A DNA stretch of 64,000 bases, from positions 1 through 64,000 of the forward strand of contig CAJULY010000005.1 in NCBI GenBank assembly GCA_910587185.1, written 5' to 3'. The notes below the pieces were generated by a model. The model was not told the DNA's origin. It worked only from the letters and a program-made list of their open reading frames with translations, and searched no databases. Positions within the stretch are counted from its first letter, which is position 1. Every line of letters starts with the position of its first letter. Source of the DNA: an uncultured Muribaculaceae bacterium. GTDB taxonomy: Bacteria > Bacteroidota > Bacteroidia > Bacteroidales > Muribaculaceae. The position numbers and the translations under genes are program-made. Shown piece after piece: positions 22,540-30,100 of the stretch.

Positions 22540-25122
22540 ATGAAAGATATACTCAAGTCAAAGAAATTCTGGAGCATCGTATGCTCCGTAGTGATCATGG
22601 CATTTATCGCCGTGGCCTATTTTTATCCCGATGACGTGACAGGCAACAGCCTGAACCAGCATGACATGCAGCAGGGTGCGGCCATTGGCCACGAGGTACA
22701 GCAGTATGAAGCCGAGACGGGCCATACCGCCCGCTGGACAAATTCGCTTTTCGGCGGAATGCCGACTTTCCAGATCTCACCCTCCTATCCTTCCAACTCC
22801 CTGTTTGACTGGATCAACGGGCTGATGGGCCTCTGGCTTCCCAATCCCGCCAACTGGCTCATGATGATGATGGCTGGATTCTTCATTCTGCTTCTTGCCA
22901 TGAAGTGCCGGTGGTATGTGGCGCTTATCGGCGCGGTGGCCTACGGATTCTCGTCCTATTTCATCATCATCATAGGCGCGGGCCATATCTGGAAATTCAT
23001 CACCCTCTCCTACGTTCCTCCAACAATCGCCGGCATAGTGCTTTGTTATCGCGGCAAATATCTTTATGGCGGCGCTCTGGCCGCTATTATGGCCATGATG
23101 CAGATTTCATCGAATCACCCGCAGATGACATATTATTTCCTCTTCGTGGTCGTCGGCATGGCAATCGCATATCTTATCACGGCCATAAAAGAGAAGAAAG
23201 TGAAACAATGGTGGATTGCCACAGGTGTTCTCGCTGTTGCCGCACTGCTTGCGACTGGTGCCAATCTGCCGTCGCTCTACAACACCTACGAGTATTCGAA
23301 AGAGACTATGCGCGGAGGACATTCCGAGCTCACTCCCCTTCCCGGCGAACAGAGCAACACTACTTCCCGGGGACTTGACCGCGACTATATCACGCAATAC
23401 AGTTACGAGACGTCAGAAAGTTTCTCGCTTCTCATCCCCAACATCAAGGGAGGCGCCACATCGCGTTTTGTCGGTGGCGGAGGCGAATATCTCGGTCTCG
23501 GCAAACTTCCCGAGGCCAAGGAAATGGTTAACAAGGGCGTTCTTTCCCAGGAGGAGGCGATGTATCTCGACTGGCTGCCGCAATATTTCGGCGGTCCTGA
23601 AGGGACGAGCGGCCCGGTATATGTCGGCGCGCTCATAGTCGCGCTGTTCCTGCTCGGCTGTTTCGTGGTAAAGGGACCCATGAAGTGGGTGCTGATAATC
23701 CTGACGATATTCTCCATCCTTCTCGCTCTGGGGCGCAACTGCATGTGGCTCACTGATTTCATGATCGACCACTTCCCGATGTACAGCAAGTTCCGCACGG
23801 TGGAAAGCATCCTTGTAATAGCCGAATTCACGATGCCGCTTTTAGGAGCGCTCGCCCTGCAGCAGATCCTCTCTGAAAAGCCTCATGATGGCTGGATCAA
23901 ATACAAGCGGCCGATACTCTGGTGTTTCGGAACAGTGCTTGCAGTGTGTCTCACCGGCATCATAGTGCCCGGAATATTCGGTTCGGCCGTAACGGAAGCT
24001 GACCGAGTGACTGATGCCAACATAGCCGAGAGCCTTACCATGCAGGCGAGCCAGGGAGGTTTTGATCCGGCGCCTTACCTTCAGGTGCTCACCATCAACA
24101 ACCCGCGTATATATCAGGCTGTAGAACATCTGCGCCATTCCATGGTGCAGGCCGACGCACTGCGCAGTTTCTTTATAGTGGCTCTGGGCCTCGGCGTGCT
24201 GCTACTTTATTTCCGGGGCAAGCTGACGATGCCTGTTGTGGTGATCGGAGTCGGGATAATCATCTGCGGAGACCTGTTCATGATCAACAAACGCTATCTC
24301 AACACGGAGAGTTTCGTGCCCCGACATAAGGTGACGGTTGAGCGCTTCGTTGAAACGCCGGCCGACAAGGTCATTCTGGCGGACACGGCCATGAACTACC
24401 GCGTGCTTAACGTTCCGCAGTTCTCGGCAGCCGCGCCGTCATATTTCCACAAGGCTGTAGGCGGTTACCATGCGGCCAAACTGACCCGTTACCAGGACCT
24501 CATAGACCGGCAGATAATGAAGAACAACCAGGGCGTGCTCGACATGCTCAACACCCGTTATATCATCACCAACGAACAGTCGGCTCCTCAGCTCAATCCC
24601 GGCGCCTTGGGCAACGCATGGTTCGTCGATAAGGTGACATACGTCAATGGCCCGGACGCGGAGATGGCGGCCCTCGATTCGCTCGACGTGGCCCGAGTGG
24701 CGGTCGCCGACAGCAAATTCTCGCAGGTTCTCGGCACTTCCTCTCCCAAACAGCCGGGTGACACCATTTTCGAGACAACGTATGCCCCTGACCGTCTGAC
24801 CTATCACGCACGCACGGCCAAAGGTGGTGTCGCAGCCTTCTCCGAGGTGTTCTTCCCCTGGGGTTGGCAGGCGACTGTTGACGGCAAACCCGCCGAGATC
24901 GGCCGCATCAACTATTTGCTGCGCGCCATAAAGATACCGGCCGGCGAGCATACCATAGAGATGGTTTTCGATCCTGCATCGCTGCATTCGACCACAACTG
25001 TGGCCTATGTCAGCATTATCCTTATCTATCTGGCCTCGGCCGGCGCCATCGCCTGTCTGTTCGCAGGGCGTCGCCGCAAGGAGGGCTCCTCCCCTCTTCC
25101 GGAGAGCGGTTCGGAGAAATGA
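22540..25122 (+). CDS. YfhO-family integral membrane protein
   Basis: An 860-residue polytopic protein with about 12-14 hydrophobic helices, first near residues 12-32, and a long soluble C-terminal part (about 590-830) before a last helix near 820-845. The layout and the PWGWQATVDGKPAEIGRIN segment near the C terminus match the YfhO family, which in Gram-positives is linked to glycosylation of lipoteichoic acid; in Bacteroidetes the substrate is unknown. It overlaps the next gene by 4 bases (ATGA) and shares a transcript with xerD. Confidence 0.85.
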   Translation: MKDILKSKKFWSIVCSVVIMAFIAVAYFYPDDVTGNSLNQHDMQQGAAIGHEVQQYEAETGHTARWTNSLFGGMPTFQISPSYPSNSLFDWINGLMGLWLPNPANWLMMMMAGFFILLLAMKCRWYVALIGAVAYGFSSYFIIIIGAGHIWKFITLSYVPPTIAGIVLCYRGKYLYGGALAAIMAMMQISSNHPQMTYYFLFVVVGMAIAYLITAIKEKKVKQWWIATGVLAVAALLATGANLPSLYNTYEYSKETMRGGHSELTPLPGEQSNTTSRGLDRDYITQYSYETSESFSLLIPNIKGGATSRFVGGGGEYLGLGKLPEAKEMVNKGVLSQEEAMYLDWLPQYFGGPEGTSGPVYVGALIVALFLLGCFVVKGPMKWVLIILTIFSILLALGRNCMWLTDFMIDHFPMYSKFRTVESILVIAEFTMPLLGALALQQILSEKPHDGWIKYKRPILWCFGTVLAVCLTGIIVPGIFGSAVTEADRVTDANIAESLTMQASQGGFDPAPYLQVLTINNPRIYQAVEHLRHSMVQADALRSFFIVALGLGVLLLYFRGKLTMPVVVIGVGIIICGDLFMINKRYLNTESFVPRHKVTVERFVETPADKVILADTAMNYRVLNVPQFSAAAPSYFHKAVGGYHAAKLTRYQDLIDRQIMKNNQGVLDMLNTRYIITNEQSAPQLNPGALGNAWFVDKVTYVNGPDAEMAALDSLDVARVAVADSKFSQVLGTSSPKQPGDTIFETTYAPDRLTYHARTAKGGVAAFSEVFFPWGWQATVDGKPAEIGRINYLLRAIKIPAGEHTIEMVFDPASLHSTTTVAYVSIILIYLASAGAIACLFAGRRRKEGSSPLPESGSEK

Positions 25123-25583
25123 ATTTCCGGCGGTTATATGATTTCCTGAAGTCCCCGCGGCGCGAATACCGCAGTCGGGGATTCGGAATCCATTCGCCTT
25201 TCGCATTCCGGTTCGTGCGCGAAGTGCTCAAGCAGCCGTGTGCGTATTACGCCTACTCTTCCCTCGATGCTCTCGCGCGTAAGGAGGGGGTTGACAGCCG
25301 TGTGGTCAGAGCAATCTTCCGGATAGCCCTTGCCGTGAGGCCCGGACGTCTGGAGGTCAGAGCTCCGGAATCGTATGCCATAGAGACAGCCTTACGCCTC
25401 GGGAGCGCGGGCGAGAGCAAAACGCCGCTGAAAGCCGTTGCGGGGCTTTATGGCGAAGCTTCGCGCGTGGCCGAAGAATGGGCCGGATCGAACCGCGGAA
25501 TGCTCTTTGTCGCTCCGGAAATGGCTGTTTTCGTCATTTCCGACAATCTTCCCAAGCAACGTTTTGACGTGGCCATATCGTAG
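25119..25583 (+). CDS. Short protein resembling a methyltransferase N terminus
   Basis: A 154-residue cytoplasmic protein. The segment GIHSPFAFRFVREVL (about residues 23-37), followed by YYAYSSLDAL, resembles the start of a Bacteroidetes family of SAM-dependent methyltransferase-like proteins. The rest is short and lacks a glycine-rich SAM-binding loop, so it is either a degenerate member or one that lost catalysis. It overlaps the yfhO-like gene by 4 bases and ends 6 bases before xerD, so it is expressed with them. No function is proposed. Confidence 0.5.
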   Translation: MNFRRLYDFLKSPRREYRSRGFGIHSPFAFRFVREVLKQPCAYYAYSSLDALARKEGVDSRVVRAIFRIALAVRPGRLEVRAPESYAIETALRLGSAGESKTPLKAVAGLYGEASRVAEEWAGSNRGMLFVAPEMAVFVISDNLPKQRFDVAIS

Positions 25584-25589
25584 GAGTTC

Positions 25590-26498
25590 ATGCGTTCCAT
25601 CGATTCAATACCTGCTGTCATCGACGCTTACGAGGCCTATCTTATTCTTGAGCGCGGGCTGAGCGACAATACGCGCGAGGCTTACGTCAGAGATGTGGGC
25701 AAACTCGTCAGATACCTCGAAACCGAGAAAGTCACTCTGCGCGAGGTCACGACCGATACTCTGAGAGCCTTTGCGGCAGATCTTTTCGACCTCGGAATCT
25801 CGCCCCGAACGCAGGCCCGAATCGTTTCCGGCATAAAATCTTTTTTCAGATTCATGAAGCTTGAAGGCTATCTCGACAGCAACCCTTCCCTGCTGCTCGA
25901 AAGCCCTGCCCTGAGGCGCCATCTTCCTGAAGTCCTGCGAGTGGATGAGATCGACGCCATGATCGGGGCGATCGACATGGAGAAAGCCGAGGGCCAGCGT
26001 AACCGCGCAATCATGGAGACGCTCTACGGGTGCGGACTGCGTGTGTCGGAGCTGATAAATCTGGAGATCTCGAAGCTCTATTTCGACGAACAGTTCATAA
26101 TGGTCCACGGAAAAGGCGACAAAGAACGTATAGTTCCGATCTCTCCGCAAGCGATCAGGGAAATAAAGGATTATCTTCCGGACCGGGCTCTGCTCCCCGT
26201 CAAGCGCGGAGAAGAAAACATCCTTTTTCTGAACCGCCGCGGTCACCGGCTGACCCGCGTCATGATTTTCTACATCATCAAGCAACTTGCCGAAGCCGCC
26301 GGAATCCGCAAGGAAGTGTCGCCGCATACCCTCCGCCACTCCTTCGCCACCCATCTTCTCGAAGGAGGGGCCAATCTCCGCGCCATCCAGCAGATGCTGG
26401 GCCACGAGGACATTTCCACTACAGAGATCTATCTCCACATAGACCGCTCGATGTTACGCGCTGAAATTCTCGCCCATCATCCGCGAAACGCCCGATAG
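25590..26498 (+). CDS. xerD: Tyrosine recombinase XerC/XerD
   Basis: A 302-residue site-specific recombinase of the size of XerD. The N-terminal SAM-like DNA-binding domain covers residues 10-95. The catalytic set is complete: Arg in GCGLRVSEL near 150, Lys in HGKGDKERIVP near 175, HxxR in HTLRHSFATHLLEGG near 248, His in MLGHEDISTTEIY near 271 and the nucleophile Tyr near 280. It would resolve chromosome dimers at dif. Its last 22 bases overlap the 3' end of the opposing lipoprotein gene. Confidence 0.93.
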   Translation: MRSIDSIPAVIDAYEAYLILERGLSDNTREAYVRDVGKLVRYLETEKVTLREVTTDTLRAFAADLFDLGISPRTQARIVSGIKSFFRFMKLEGYLDSNPSLLLESPALRRHLPEVLRVDEIDAMIGAIDMEKAEGQRNRAIMETLYGCGLRVSELINLEISKLYFDEQFIMVHGKGDKERIVPISPQAIREIKDYLPDRALLPVKRGEENILFLNRRGHRLTRVMIFYIIKQLAEAAGIRKEVSPHTLRHSFATHLLEGGANLRAIQQMLGHEDISTTEIYLHIDRSMLRAEILAHHPRNAR

Positions 26499-26926
26499 AA
26501 GAGAACTCCGACAAGAGCCAGAACCGTCAGCGCGATAAATTTCCAGAACCGGCCGGTTTCGGCAGGAATTTGTTTCGATGCTGTTTCCCGGCGCAGAGCG
26601 ACCTGTGACCGGCTGACAACGGTTGATGTATCGCGGCCGGTGAAAGTCTCTCTACGGGCCTCTCTGCGGCTGTTTTCGAAGTTTGTCAGCGCATAGCGCT
26701 TCCCGACAATGCGCTGCGCCGTGTCAAACCTGATTTCCACCACGAGGCTGTCGAATCTCAGCCTGCCGGACGTTACGACGGAGTCGGCCAACACCATGTC
26801 GGTCCGCGACTGAAAAGAGAGGCTCGAGATAGAATCGGTTGTGATTTTCCCGACGGTTTTCTCGGCTGAACGGCACCCCGCTGCCAAGGAGCAGAGAATC
26901 ATAACGGGAATCAACAGTTTTTTCAT
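26477..26926 (-). CDS. Small lipoprotein with C-terminal membrane helix
   Basis: A 149-residue protein with a lipoprotein signal (lipobox LAAGC, Cys at about 18) and a second hydrophobic segment at residues 129-146 (FIALTVLALVGVLFYRAF). The middle is polar and rich in Arg, Ser and Thr. I do not recognise the family. The two membrane anchors suggest a protein spanning a periplasmic distance, and spanin-like or prophage-derived origin was considered without proof. It converges on xerD with a 22-base overlap. Confidence 0.65.
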   Translation of the reverse strand: MKKLLIPVMILCSLAAGCRSAEKTVGKITTDSISSLSFQSRTDMVLADSVVTSGRLRFDSLVVEIRFDTAQRIVGKRYALTNFENSRREARRETFTGRDTSTVVSRSQVALRRETASKQIPAETGRFWKFIALTVLALVGVLFYRAFRG

Positions 26927-27008
26927 AACAGATTAAAGATTAAGGTTCGGTAAATAGATCCGGCGTGTCCTTGACATCGTCCGGTAAAAAAGAGAACATT
27001 GACAGATG

Positions 27009-27016
27009 CAAAGTTA
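27009..27016 (-). promoter_or_regulatory. -7 promoter element of the small lipoprotein gene
   Basis: CAAAGTTA on the plus strand reads TAACTTTG on the minus strand, giving a leader of about 75 bases before the ATG at 26926. Confidence 0.5.
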
Positions 27017-27064
27017 GGCTGCTATTTGCAGGCCCGGTCGCCTGTTTCTAAAAACGAGGGAAGG

Positions 27065-27091
27065 TTAGTCAAATTAGTCAAATTAGTCAAA
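27065..27091 (+). repeat. Tandem 9-bp repeat, three units
   Basis: Three perfect head-to-tail copies of TTAGTCAAA, followed by degenerate units. It lies next to copy C of the dispersed hairpin element. Confidence 0.8.
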
Positions 27092-27149
27092 TTGGGCGAA
27101 TTGGGGTTACGGGAAAGGACGGGTCGGACATTTCGGACAAGTCGGACGG

Positions 27150-27234
27150 CCGCTTCGCTCCATGCCCGGTTAGGACACAGCGCGCCTTTCAGGCTCGTTC
27201 ATGAAACCTTTCGCCTTAATTCAACCGCATTGAT
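27150..27234 (+). repeat. Dispersed hairpin element, copy C (5' truncated)
   Basis: CCGCTTCGCTCCA followed by TGCCCGG matches the loop and 3' arm of copies A and B, but the 5' arm is missing. The tail (GGTTAGGACACAGCGCGCC, then CTTAATTCAACCGCATTGAT) is conserved. Confidence 0.7.
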
Positions 27235-27335
27235 TTGGTGAATTGGGCGGATTGGGAGATTTGGCGGGAGTGAAAAAGTCGGAAACTGCAAAAGAAATGA
27301 CGTAAAAATGCAAAAAAGACAGGGGTATAATGTTG

Positions 27336-27343
27336 TAACTTTG
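27336..27343 (+). promoter_or_regulatory. -7 promoter element before a broken secreted-protein gene
   Basis: TAACTTTG lies 31 bases before the ATG at 27375. No clear -33 TTTG is seen upstream. Confidence 0.5.
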
Positions 27344-27374
27344 CATCGGTTCATTTATAAATCATTTTATACCG

Positions 27375-27580
27375 ATGCTTAGATCAATCATTATATCACT
27401 GTTATTATTGAATTGTGTGGGTGAAGTCGCTTCTCAGGAAATAGCCCCCGGGAAGACGGATTCTCGACTTACCGCAGCAATCGCATAACGGACTATGACA
27501 TAGAGGTGCTACGCGGTGGGGAATGGCGGCTCAGGCGTGGAGGGCGGAGAAGAAGTGCCAGATGGCTATGCCGGTGCTGA
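27375..27580 (+). pseudogene. Broken gene start for a secreted protein
   Basis: The ATG at 27375 opens a 37-residue frame ending at 27488 that begins with a convincing signal peptide (MLRSIIISLLLLNC, cleavage after VAS). One extra base in the CCCCCGGG tract (27444-27451) would join it to a further frame encoding DGFSTYRSNRITDYDIEVLR, which runs to a stop at 27580 inside the 3' end of the opposing trmH gene. A promoter element precedes it. This looks like the 5' end of a gene disrupted by frameshift and truncation; a real micropeptide is less likely. Confidence 0.5.
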
Positions 27581-28061
27581 CGGAGACGTTGAGGGAGTGT
27601 TTTGTGCCGAACTGGGGTATTTCCAGGCAGACGTCGGCTGCGTTGACTACGTCGGGATCCACGCCATGAACCTCATGTCCGGCGACAATGGCGTATTTTT
27701 CACCGGCAACGGGACGGAAGTCGTTGAGTCTGACGCTTTCCTTGACCTGTTCGAGGACACAGACCTTGAATCCGCGACGATGTAGCTCGCGGACACATTC
27801 CATCGTGTCGGGGAAATATTCCCATCTGACCGACATTTCGGCTCCGAGGGCGGTTTTGTGTATTTCGGGCGAGGGGGGGACGGCGGTTATTCCGCAGAGC
27901 ATTATGGAATCTACCAGAAAGGCGTCAGATGTGCGGAAGACGGACCCTATGTTGTTGAGCGAACGGATGTTGTCAAGCACTACCACCAGCGGCAGTTTCT
28001 GCCGCCGGCGATATTGCTCGATCGTATCGCGGTTGAGGTCCCGGATGGTCTTCTTTTCCAT
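27531..28061 (-). CDS. TrmH/SpoU-family RNA methyltransferase
   Basis: A 176-residue SPOUT-fold 2'-O-ribose methyltransferase. Motif 1 is LDNIRSLNNIGSVFRTSDAF near residue 29, motif 2 reads VAGHEVHGVDPDVVNAAD near 127 (His where most members have Asn), and motif 3 is IPQFGTKHSLNVSVSTGIA near 149, which forms the knotted SAM site. Target RNA cannot be read from sequence. It lies 12 bases downstream of serS, so the two form a tRNA-related unit. Confidence 0.9.
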   Translation of the reverse strand: MEKKTIRDLNRDTIEQYRRRQKLPLVVVLDNIRSLNNIGSVFRTSDAFLVDSIMLCGITAVPPSPEIHKTALGAEMSVRWEYFPDTMECVRELHRRGFKVCVLEQVKESVRLNDFRPVAGEKYAIVAGHEVHGVDPDVVNAADVCLEIPQFGTKHSLNVSVSTGIAIWHFFSALHA

Positions 28062-28073
28062 TCGGGGCGGTTG

Positions 28074-29345
28074 TCAGTTGATGATGGTGAATCCGGTGTA
28101 TTTGTGCAGGCATTCCGGCACGAGGATTCCTTCGGGGGTCTGGTTGTTCTCGAGGAGAGCAGCCATGATTCGGGGCAGGGCGAGAGCTGAGCCGTTGAGG
28201 GTGTGGCAGAGACGCGTTTTCTTGTCCTCGGCGCGGTAACGGCATTTCAGACGGTTGGCCTGATAGGTCTCGAAGTTGGAGACTGACGATACTTCCAGCC
28301 AGCGTTTCTGGGCTGCCGAGAAGACCTCGAAGTCGAATGTGATGGCCGAAGTGAAGCTCATGTCACCGCCGCAGAGACGGAGGATGTGCCAGGGGAGTCC
28401 GAGCTCTTCGAGAAGATGCTGCACGTGGTCTTTCATCTCTTCAAGGGCGGCGTAGGAGTCTTCGGGACGTTCGATGCGCACGATCTCGACCTTGTCGAAC
28501 TGATGGAGACGGTTGAGTCCGCGCACGTCCTTGCCGTAGCTTCCCGCTTCGCGGCGGAAGCAAGCCGAGTATGCGCAATTCTTCTTGGGCAGATTCTCGG
28601 CGGGGATGATGACGTCGCGATATATGTTTGTCACGGGGACTTCGGCCGTAGGGATGAGATAGAGGTTGTCCTCGTTGACGTAATACATCTGTCCTTCCTT
28701 GTCGGGGAGCTGGCCTGTGCCGTAGCCGGAAGCCTCGTTGACCACGTAGGGGGGCTGTATTTCGGTGTATCCGGCTTTACCGGCCTCGTCGAGGAAGAAC
28801 TGGATGAGTGCGCGCTGGAGTTTTGCTCCCTTTCCGATATAAACGGGGAATCCGGCGCCCGTGATTTTCACACCGAGGTCGAAATCGATGAGGTTGTATT
28901 TCTTGGCAAGTTCCCAGTGGGGCAGGGCGTCGGGGCCGAGGTCAGGCATGGGGCCTCCGGTCTTTTCGACCACGTTGTCGGCGGCGCAGGTTCCTTCGGG
29001 GACCATCGCGCAGGGGACGTTGGGGACAGTCAGGAGGAGGTCGCGGATCTCGGTCTCAGTGGCTGAGAGCTGCGAAGCGATCGTTTTCTGATTCTCCTTG
29101 ATCGCAGCCACGGCTTCCTTTACCCGGGCGGCCTCTTCTTTTTTGCCCTCCTTCATCAGGGCACCGATGCGTGCGGCGAGTTTGTTGAGTTCGGCAGCTT
29201 TGGTGTCGTTGTCGAGCTGCAGGCGTTTGCGGTCGTTGTCAAGCGCTATGACACGATCTATGACTTCTTTACCGTCGAAACCTTTCACGGCGAGGCGAGC
29301 CACTATTTCCGACGGGTTTTCTCTGATTTGTTGAAGAGTAAGCAT
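28074..29345 (-). CDS. serS: Serine--tRNA ligase
   Basis: A 423-residue class II synthetase for tRNA-Ser. The N-terminal long coiled-coil arm spans about residues 30-100. Catalytic motifs: motif 2 CFRREAGSYGKDVRGLNR near 268 and motif 3 GSALALPRIMAALLENNQ near 388. Length is normal. It starts at the edge of an unusual 22-bp inverted repeat in the gap to yqeY and is followed by the trmH-like gene. Confidence 0.97.
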   Translation of the reverse strand: MLTLQQIRENPSEIVARLAVKGFDGKEVIDRVIALDNDRKRLQLDNDTKAAELNKLAARIGALMKEGKKEEAARVKEAVAAIKENQKTIASQLSATETEIRDLLLTVPNVPCAMVPEGTCAADNVVEKTGGPMPDLGPDALPHWELAKKYNLIDFDLGVKITGAGFPVYIGKGAKLQRALIQFFLDEAGKAGYTEIQPPYVVNEASGYGTGQLPDKEGQMYYVNEDNLYLIPTAEVPVTNIYRDVIIPAENLPKKNCAYSACFRREAGSYGKDVRGLNRLHQFDKVEIVRIERPEDSYAALEEMKDHVQHLLEELGLPWHILRLCGGDMSFTSAITFDFEVFSAAQKRWLEVSSVSNFETYQANRLKCRYRAEDKKTRLCHTLNGSALALPRIMAALLENNQTPEGILVPECLHKYTGFTIIN

Positions 29346-29541
29346 TGAACTGATTTAAACTTATTTCAAAATGTTAATTCAGAACTGACGGAAACCTTCG
29401 GCTTTACCCTTTCGGCAGGATTCCGGCCGCTTTCTTCCCTTTTTTCAATCACAATGGAACCCCATTGCTCTTTCAAAAAGGTCGAAATCATCTCGGAATC
29501 ATACTCGAAATGTTAAATTGCAATAAGTTTAAATCAGTTCA
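29346..29541. repeat. Long inverted repeat bracketing the serS-yqeY gap
   Basis: TGAACTGATTTAAACTTATT (29346-29365, extending to 29367 with one mismatch) has its reverse complement at 29520-29541, 21 of 22 positions complementary. The 152 bases between hold no gene. The left arm abuts the serS start codon. It may be a small mobile element with terminal inverted repeats, a folded leader of serS, or paired operators. Confidence 0.6.
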
Positions 29542-29566
29542 TTGTTCCTGTTTGGAATTATAATTA

Positions 29567-30016
29567 TCAAGCGAGAAGTTCGCGTACTTTCGCCGAAATG
29601 GCTTTGCCGTCGGCGCGGCCGGCGAGAGCCTTTGAGGCTACTCCCATCACTTTGCCCATATCTTTCGCGGATGTGGCGCCCGTCTGTTGTATGATTTCCT
29701 GAAGTTCGGCTGTAAGTTCGTCTTCAGAAAGCTGGCGGGGGAGATATTCTTCAATCACGGAAGCTTCGGCCAGCTCGTTTTCGGCCAGTTCGGGGCGATT
29801 CTGAGAGTTGTAGATCTCGGCAGTCTCCCGGCGCTGTTTGGCCATTTTTGCAAGGATCTTTGTTGCCTGATCGTCGGTCAGGGTGCCGTCGGCGCCTTTG
29901 GCGGTCTTTGCTTCGAGAAATTCTTTTTTAATGCCGCGGAGTGTTTCGAGACGCACTTTCTCGCGGGCAAGCATAGCCGACTTGATGTCGGCTGAAATCT
30001 TATCGAATAAATCCAT
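29567..30016 (-). CDS. GatB/YqeY domain-containing protein
   Basis: A 149-residue protein of the YqeY family, related to the tRNA-binding tail of GatB. Seen: the N-terminal helix KISADIKSAMLAREKVRLETLRG, ESVIEEYLPRQLSEDEL-type middle region near residue 90 and the C-terminal ATSAKDMGKVMGVASKAL segment near 112. Possibly involved in tRNA-dependent amidation or tRNA binding; the role is unproven. It has its own promoter at 30042. Confidence 0.9.
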   Translation of the reverse strand: MDLFDKISADIKSAMLAREKVRLETLRGIKKEFLEAKTAKGADGTLTDDQATKILAKMAKQRRETAEIYNSQNRPELAENELAEASVIEEYLPRQLSEDELTAELQEIIQQTGATSAKDMGKVMGVASKALAGRADGKAISAKVRELLA

Positions 30017-30041
30017 TTCAGTGGCTTTTAATTTATTTTCG

Positions 30042-30049
30042 CAAAGTTA
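30042..30049 (-). promoter_or_regulatory. -7 promoter element of yqeY
   Basis: CAAAGTTA on the plus strand reads TAACTTTG on the minus strand, 25 bases before the ATG at 30016. Confidence 0.6.
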
Positions 30050-30100
30050 ATCAGAAAAATCGAAACACAGGCTGAAAAACGAGTGTAAATTTGCACCGGG

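Larger units (their letters stand above)
27017..27335. other. Repeat-rich intergenic region, no gene seen
   Basis: The 80-residue open frame here reads through simple repeats and is not credible. Three tandem copies of the 9-mer TTAGTCAAA (27065-27091) are followed by gaattgg-like microrepeats, three TCGGAC repeats near 27124-27147, and copy C of the dispersed element. More T/G-rich microrepeats are at 27233-27270. Confidence 0.65.

Noticed and set aside
26999..27241. 80-residue open frame with KLV repeats
   Set aside because: It reads through tandem DNA repeats and the dispersed element, with no conserved features or promoter.
28418..28426. Other CACGTG cores as further parS sites
   Set aside because: The flanks inside serS, and at other CACGTG occurrences (for example near 48126, 48325 and 60747), do not match the parS consensus.
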